From Fremontodendron californicum (Eukaryota > Streptophyta > Magnoliopsida > Malvales > Malvaceae): a DNA stretch of 64,000 nt. The position numbers and the translations under genes are program-made. The stretch is from NCBI GenBank assembly GCA_030761205.1, contig JAULJL010000020.1:2175001-2239000 (forward strand). The letters run 5' to 3'. The notes below the pieces were generated by a model that was given only the letters and a program-made list of their open reading frames with translations, had not been told where the DNA came from and searched no databases. Shown one piece after another: positions 58,185 to 64,000 of the stretch (within the stretch, counting starts at the first letter, position 1; each line of letters opens with the position of its first letter).

Positions 58185-60248
58185 TGTTGTGTGGAAATAG
58201 CCAAGGATTGTAAAATCAAATGAAACAAATAAATAACACAACTGTTTTACATGGTTCAGAAAGTGTGCTTACATCCAAGAGGAAAGAGCTAAGAGTTTTA
58301 TATCAAGAATGGAGAATTGTACAAAATACAATTTGCTAAGACTAGCAATAACCTCAACACTTCTAGATAACCAGAAACTCTCTACACTTAGCAGCCTTAC
58401 TTACTCAGCTCTTGTTGCCTTTACTCCTTGCATTTTTTCTCTTCCTCACTCAAGCCTTTATATAGGCACTTACGGAAGCTAGAAACACAGCACATGGTGG
58501 TGGTTGTCAGACACATGAATGCATCATGGAGGTGGCTGTCATTGATAAGCTCATAAAATATACATTTTATGTCTTTCTACCTTTAGTTTTTGTTATGTTT
58601 TCTATCTTTATCTTGTTTACTTGTATTATGTTTTTCAATTTTAGGTACAATAAGGAGAATGAAATCAAAAGATGTCAATAATGATGGTAAAGATCTTATA
58701 AATTCACAATCATAAGATGGAAGAAGACTTGGGATTCAAAAAGATCAAATTCTTAGTGCTAGATGATTAGGCAGATCTGACCTCCGGATCTTATTTCAAG
58801 GAAAAATTATGTTAAATTCATTATTTGAAGAAACTTCCTTTTTGAATTTTGAAGATGACTTGAATACCTTTCCAACGATAGTTTACACTCCTAAATCGGA
58901 CAAAGGATGGTTATCCAAATCAGCTGACAAAGTGCGAGATAGTGCAGTAGTCGCAAAACCGACGTCAACGAGCAAAATCACCAAGTCAGCCCACTCGGCG
59001 TCGTGGCGTCGGAAAGTGGCGCCACGGTGCGGACCTTACTGCCTCCAAAACTGACAAAAAATCAGGAAAAAGTCCAAACTTGCCTTATTTTGCCTCCTAG
59101 CTACCTTGATCAACAAGAAAGGATTTCCAAGGTCAAAAAGCTCTATAAATACCATATTTTGAGCCACAAACTATTATTATCTTTGGGAAGATACTCAAAG
59201 ATCATCATTATTCTTCTTCTTCTTTTCCATTTTTTTATTTTCTTTTTAGTTTTATGTATATATTATTTATGCTTATGTTAGGCTAAACTTCTCTTTGGTT
59301 AAAGGTGATTTCAAAGCCCTACACATGTTTTGTAATTGATTTTGAGATTCTATCTATAATTAGTTTTCTATCAAAGTTGATTATGTTCTTCCATAAGAAT
59401 TGTTTATGATCTTTGTCTTGATTTGTTTAGGGTGCATACTAGATAGATCTTGATAATTATCTAATGCTAGTTTAGGAGTCTTGATCCTTGTAATTGTCTT
59501 GATTTCCTATTCATAAGTGACAATTTGTGATTAATGATTATGTTAAAGTTTTCGCTAATTGCGAAGTGGAACATAACCTAAGTTAAACAATTCATGTTCA
59601 TGCTTTTGTTGCTTAGATCAACTTATCTTTCTCATCATAAAGCTGCTGTCAAATTAAATTTAGAGGTGTTTATCCTATGTTGTTTGATAGTTAGAGATTA
59701 AGTAGTGGCGTTCGTCCTGCTTAACGACGAACTAATGAAGGATTGGGGTAACACGGGATGTTGTTATCTACGGTTGTTAACTTTGATAGATAATTGATAT
59801 TGATAGATCTGAATTTGATTCATAATATTGTCTTAGTGGTGGAGAATGAAACCTTAACCATACTTCTCTTATTTATTTGATTTTCTCTTATTTATAATAT
59901 TGTCTAGTGGTGAAAAATGAAACCTTAAACATACTTCTCTTATTTATTTGATTTTCTCTTATTTATTTGCTTTTTACTTATCTTGTTTTCTTTACTTTTA
60001 ATTATTTCAAAACCCAATTTTCTTTTCTTGTCTTTGAACTTAAGTGATAAATTAGTAATTTATAAACTAAAAACCAATCTCTGTGGATTCGACCCTTGTA
60101 TGCTACTTTACTATAATTGATCTTTTTAGTGCAAGGATTAAATAAGATATACTCTTTTGAGAGCATCAGTCGACTAAGTTGCTTTTGAGTTGTAAAGATG
60201 AGCATGTGATTGTTTGCTTTAGGTGGAGTAGAGCCACCATTTTCAACA
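58185..60248 (-). repeat. 5' LTR of copia-3, split
   Basis: LTR pieces 58185-58542 and 60169-60248 flank the inserted solo LTR. The LTR adjoins the primer-binding site complement on its left side. Confidence 0.88.
58543..60168 (+). mobile_element. 1626-bp solo LTR inside the copia-3 LTR
   Basis: The segment starts TGATAAGC and ends GAGCATCA and interrupts the copia-3 5' LTR. It is a homologue, in opposite orientation, of the solo LTR at 24381-25884. The left flank GTCAT and right flank GTCGA agree only in their first three bases, and about ten bases of the host LTR are missing on the right, so the TSD is partly lost. It has no coding domains. Confidence 0.8.
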
Positions 60249-60512
60249 CCAACGCCCTCCCTTCTAGTACCCTCTGTAACTCTCTCAAAATCTCAGCTTT
60301 CCATTCAAAAAAATTTCTTCTAAAAGAACTTGGGCCAATTATTATGGTTGAGTGAGTTCTCGACATCATAATCAACCACTTTAGCATATTCCTCTTTTGG
60401 TCACTCTATCCCCTGATACTCGAGGACATAATTCTCATTCATTTTTTTTCAAAAACACCTCAACAATCACCCATTTACAACCCCGAAACACACCTTACAA
60501 ATCCAGATATAA

Positions 60513-62336
60513 TTATGTAACCCTTAGATCCCCAAAAGTATTCTTTACATACTGATCTCTGTCCTCCAGTTGCTTTAGCCTTTCAATGATCACAGCTTCA
60601 TCACCTTTTGTCGAAAGTCCAATTTTTTTACCAATCTCCCACGTGGTTATGGCTTCTTTATCACAAAGCAATCTCTTCCTATTTTGAAAATCTCCGTCCG
60701 AGAGAAAGGCATTGGCGATTATGCTGCTTCTTGTTTTCACTTTCACTCCTTTTTTGTTGTTGCTCCCTTTTTTTTTCCTTTTTTTTTTCTTCTTTTTTTC
60801 TGACCGCTCCCAGCAATTCCTCTTCTAGTTCTTCCAAAGTTTTTGATTTTTTTTCTTATTATTTTTCTGCCAATCACCGACGTATGGCCCCCATCTCTTA
60901 CAAAATTAGCTTTATTGCCAGAATATTGGGCTTGGTCTCTCATAACAAAATCATCACTGGATGTGGATCCATTTACCGACTCAGCATGTAGGCCCTCCCC
61001 ACCACCTCATTGCTGGATGAATTCTCACAAGCCAACTTTTTCCTTTGAATGTTATTTTCCTCGCTATGATTACATTGTCCTTGATCCACTCCCCTAAATT
61101 CTTCAGTGAAATCTGTTTCATTGACATTCTCTTCATAAAGAGAGTTGTCCTTTTCTAGGTACATGCAGCGTACCTCGAAATTCGCTCCTTATTCCACATA
61201 CTGCACATTAACTTCTTCTTCATCTCCCTTCCATGACTGTTCATCTTCCCTGTCATTGTTCTGCGAAAGCTTTTGTTCTTTAGCTTCACCATTGGAATTA
61301 AAAGATTTGCAACTACAATGGAAAATTGAGACTAAATCCTCTCCCACTTCAGTGACTCTTATAAAATACTCATCTCCCTCACAATTCAAGATAATTGTTT
61401 CATCAATTCTTTCAACCCTGTCGGTCATGATAGACATTGCCCCTCTACTAAAATCTTGATATTTCAGTGTTTTACCATCCATACTTGGTAGTTCGCCCCA
61501 TAGATTTGCTATAGTTTTGAACGTAGAATAATTCCAAGCGTGGATGGGCACCCCAAAGCAAGCTACTCATGTTGTTCTGTATTTGGTTACCAATTTCTCG
61601 GACCAAGGTTCCACTTCAATGAACCATTCTTTCAACCAACTCCATTCCAGTTTTTTCATAGCCTCTTTTGTCTCCTCATCCTCAAACTCAATAAGAAATT
61701 GTTTTCCAGAAATCTTCTTGACCGAAATCTCCAATACGCCTTGCATTTTGAAAATTTCCATTAGTCTCCCTGTTTCATAATAACCTCTAGTTGTCCCCAC
61801 CATACATTTCTTTAATCTGTGTAATGCTTCCTCCTCTATCGTTCCATTACAGCTTTTAGGCGTGATCTTCTTAGAGCATTCATGTTCTTCTTCAATAATG
61901 CTTTCCATCTCATCTCTGTTTGTTGTAATTGCCTTTCCCTTTTTACCTATCCGCAAAGATTCTAAATATGTCTTCTATTGTTGCATGTCCCTCTACCCCA
62001 TTCTGTTTTGCCTTCCTTTAATTATCACCAAAAGTCTGAATATTATTTTCCATATCATCGTTGTTACTAGTTACTACTCCCTGATTTTGCTACTATCTCT
62101 TTTCTCTCAAAAGAGTTAGTGTTTTTCCAGAATGACGATCGAACATTGAACCTCGCAAGGTTTACCTCAATACGAAAATCAAGTAACCATGTTCCATTCA
62201 ACCTACGAGTTGCAGCAATTGCATTTCCCTTCTCAGCAAACCTATGTTCCGCTTCTGTGGGATGAAAACATCAATTACCTTTCTATGGTTCTGGAATATA
62301 CGCCATAGCCATCTCCAATTCACCCTTGGAGGGATG
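60513..62336 (-). pseudogene. LINE ORF1 remnant, minus strand
   Basis: In reading order: an RRM start (NWRWLWRIFQNHRKVIDVF) next to the copia-4 LTR, a frameshifted RRM end (RLNGTWLLDFRIEVNLARF near 62130-62190), and a DUF4283-like core at 61567-61956 with WLKEWFIEVEPW. This continues at 61189-61551 (HAWNYSTFKTIANLWGELP), then comes a basic Lys/Arg-rich segment at 60743-60943 and a C-terminal helix region (TTWEIGKKIGL) at 60513-60746. Several frameshifts make it non-functional. Confidence 0.78.
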
Positions 62337-62665
62337 TGTTAGAATCCCACATCGGTGGGAGAATTGTTAGAGTTCCTCCTTGAAGGCTATATAAAGAGCC
62401 TTAAGGAGAAGTATTAAAACCATCCCAAGAATTATCTCTTCCTCTCTTGTATACTTTCTTATATTCTTTGTGAGGTTGTTCTCTCCTAGTATTTAGAGAG
62501 AGGTGTTGTAATATTTCCTCATAGTGAAATTCTTCTAGTCTTGCCCCGTGGTTTTTCCCTTTATTCATTGAGGGTTTTCCACGTTAAATTTTGTGTGTTC
62601 AGTTCCTATTTTCTCATCTCTTATTTTAGTTGTGAGACACTATTCCGTCACTCTGGTACCTAACA
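62337..62665 (+). repeat. 5' LTR of copia-4
   Basis: 329 bp, ending CCTAACA. It carries a TATATAAAG box near 62388. TGGTATCAGAGCC follows at 62667-62679 as primer-binding site. Confidence 0.88.
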
Positions 62666-63126
62666 GTGGTATCAGAGCCATTGGTTCGTGGTCCTTATTC
62701 CGCTGCAGTGAAAGTGTTGGTTCTTAGTATGCTCTGTGGTTGCAGTATTGTCTGATCTTCCACATCAGAAAAGAATTATTCTTGTTGCTGGAAATAAAGT
62801 GTGGTAGTGTGAAAGTGTCTAGGGAAGTTCTGGCTAGGAAAGACTTGGTATTTAAGTGTGTCTATCAGTGACCCACCTCTCTTTCCTGGGAACCTACCTG
62901 GTGCACTATTCACGGGCTACGGTCACTGTTCCAGTATACGGGCTATTCAATTGTACTGCACTATTCACAGATACGGTTACTATTCATACGTGTGGTTGTA
63001 TACTTTTGCAGTAATTGTTAACGTATACTGGATTTGTTCTAGTGTACGACATACGTACAATACTGTTCACGTATACGGTACTATTCACGGTGAAATAGTG
63101 TAACTCGCTTCAGTTCGTGTACAACC

Positions 63127-64000
63127 ATGGCAGCAAAATTCGAGATAGAGAAGTTCAGTGGGAGAAATTTCTCCTTGTGGAAATTGAAGATAAGAGCAAT
63201 TTTGAGGAAGGATAATTGTCTAGAAGCAATTGAAAGTAGACCCACAGAAATGACTGATGAAAAGTGGAAAGAGAAGGATGACAATGCTGTTGCCAATCTG
63301 CACCTAGCAATGGCGGATTCAGTTTTGTCAAGTGTTGCAGAGAAGAAGACTGCAAAGGAGATTTGGGATGTTCTAAACAAATTGTACGAGGTGAAGTCAC
63401 TTCACACCAGAATATTCTTGAAGAGGAAACTCTACACTCTTCGAATGAGTGAATCCACGTCGGTAACGGATCACATCAACACTCTGAATACGCTATTTGC
63501 TCAACTCACAGCATCAGATTTCAAAATAGCGGAAAATGAACGTGCGGAACTTCTACTTCAGAGTTTACCAGATTCGTATGATCAACTCATCATCAACATC
63601 ACAAATAACAATGTTAGTGACTCTCTTCACTTTGATGATGTTGCCGGTGCTATTCTTGAAGAAGAATCCAGGCGCAAGAATAAGGAGGAAAGGTCAGAAA
63701 ATTCAAAGCAAGCAGAGGCTTTAACGGTGATGAGAGGCAGATCAACAGAACGTGGCTCCAGTGGGAGTCAGAATCATGGTAGATCAAAATCTCGAAGAAG
63801 GAAGAATCTTAAATGCTACAATTGTGGCATGAGAGGGCACTCGAAGAAGGAGTGTTGGCATAATAAGAAGTGTGGAGAAAAGAATTCTGAAACATCAACC
63901 TCCCAAGGTTGTGTTGCAAGTACCTCAGATGATGGAGAAATCTTGTATAGTGAAGCAGCGACTAGTTCTAAAGGCGGAAAGAAACTCAATGATGTCTGGA
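63127..64000 (+). CDS. copia-4 gag, partial (runs off window)
   Basis: The frame opens at an ATG in good context (ACCATGGC) and stays open for 291 codons to the window end. It starts MAAKFEIEKFSGRNFSLWK, the typical start of the plant copia gag domain, with LKRKLYTLRMSE near 97-108 and LLQSLPDSYDQL near 140-150. A zinc knuckle CYNCGMRGHSKKEC is at 230-243. No stop or frameshift is seen, so the element may be intact. The enzymes lie beyond the window. Confidence 0.92.
   Translation, partial: MAAKFEIEKFSGRNFSLWKLKIRAILRKDNCLEAIESRPTEMTDEKWKEKDDNAVANLHLAMADSVLSSVAEKKTAKEIWDVLNKLYEVKSLHTRIFLKRKLYTLRMSESTSVTDHINTLNTLFAQLTASDFKIAENERAELLLQSLPDSYDQLIINITNNNVSDSLHFDDVAGAILEEESRRKNKEERSENSKQAEALTVMRGRSTERGSSGSQNHGRSKSRRRKNLKCYNCGMRGHSKKECWHNKKCGEKNSETSTSQGCVASTSDDGEILYSEAATSSKGGKKLNDVW

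Larger units (their letters stand above)
53233..60248 (-). mobile_element. Decayed Ty1-copia element (copia-3) with a nested solo LTR, TSD CCAAC
   Basis: In minus orientation. The 3' LTR is at 53233-53670 and the 5' LTR at 58185-60248, the latter split by a 1626-bp solo LTR at 58543-60168. CCAAC flanks the whole element at 53228-53232 and 60249-60253. The primer-binding complement CTCTGATACCA is at 58171-58181 and the purine-tract complement TCTCCACCTTGG at 53672-53683. The coding region is present along its whole length but has many stops and frameshifts, so it is much older than copia-1. Confidence 0.93.
48337..62336 (-). mobile_element. Minus-strand L1-type LINE broken by three later insertions
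   Basis: Unit C homology stops at about 48336, where a poly-T run begins, as expected for the 3' end of a minus-strand LINE. The host pieces are 48337-48664, 52739-53232 and 60254-62336. The last encodes ORF1 in minus orientation, with the RRM start (WRWLWRIFQNH) right at 62336. A hAT-like element, copia-3 and copia-4 separate or truncate the pieces. Linking the three pieces into one LINE is inferred from orientation and order. The middle of ORF2 is missing. Confidence 0.6.
62337..64000 (+). mobile_element. 5' part of a fourth Ty1-copia element (copia-4)
   Basis: The LTR begins TGTTAGAATCCCACATCGG, a start seen in many plant copia LTRs, and the element runs off the window. It is inserted in the minus-strand LINE; the five bases before it are GGATG, so GGATG is predicted just after its 3' LTR outside this window. 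Confidence 0.88.

Overview
This is a non-coding-rich, AT-rich nuclear segment from a flowering plant, probably a eudicot. The species cannot be named from the sequence. The only host protein genes I can support are six small secreted-peptide genes of the CEP (C-TERMINALLY ENCODED PEPTIDE) family, all on the minus strand: 4450-4743, 10168-10662, 20659-21006, 28626-29114, 42375-42722 and 47075-47416. Each has an N-terminal signal peptide, a variable spacer and a C-terminal 15-residue CEP domain of the FRPTTPGHSPGVGH type. Two of them carry two domains.

Layout. The cluster grew by tandem segmental duplication. Unit A (about 9.48-22.80 kb plus 26.66-26.79 kb) and unit B (about 26.82-44.72 kb) each hold one two-domain CEP gene and one single-domain CEP gene, with collinear flanks. 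A shorter third copy, unit C (about 46.73-48.34 kb), holds only a single-domain gene, and its CEP domain has changed at several normally conserved sites. The 4.5 kb gene is an older, more divergent member outside the units.

Because A and B are alignable, insertions in one unit can be read against the empty site in the other, often with exact target-site duplications (TSDs). Unit A gained an intact Ty1-copia element (11784-17135, 491-bp LTRs that look identical, TSD TCTTA), a MITE-like insertion (~22225-22684) and a LINE-derived complex (22803-26655) that itself holds two solo LTRs. Unit B gained a LINE remnant, a 1268-bp CACTA derivative (TSD TAA), two LINE/SINE-like tails, a MITE carrying a minisatellite, a defective copia (34809-39219, TSD CTTTT), a 1688-bp CACTA derivative (TSD AGT) and a Tourist-like element.

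The right end (48.3-64 kb) is a nest. A minus-strand L1-type LINE begins at about 48337 and is still readable at 62336. It is interrupted by a hAT-like element (48665-52730, itself holding a LINE), by a minus-strand decayed copia (53233-60248, TSD CCAAC, itself holding a 1626-bp solo LTR) and by a fourth copia whose 5' LTR starts at 62337 and whose intact gag runs off the window.

Together the CEP genes would supply a family of near-identical secreted root/shoot signalling peptides with differing domain number and sequence. The transposons are the main force separating and diversifying the copies. I saw no tRNA, rRNA or CRISPR features.
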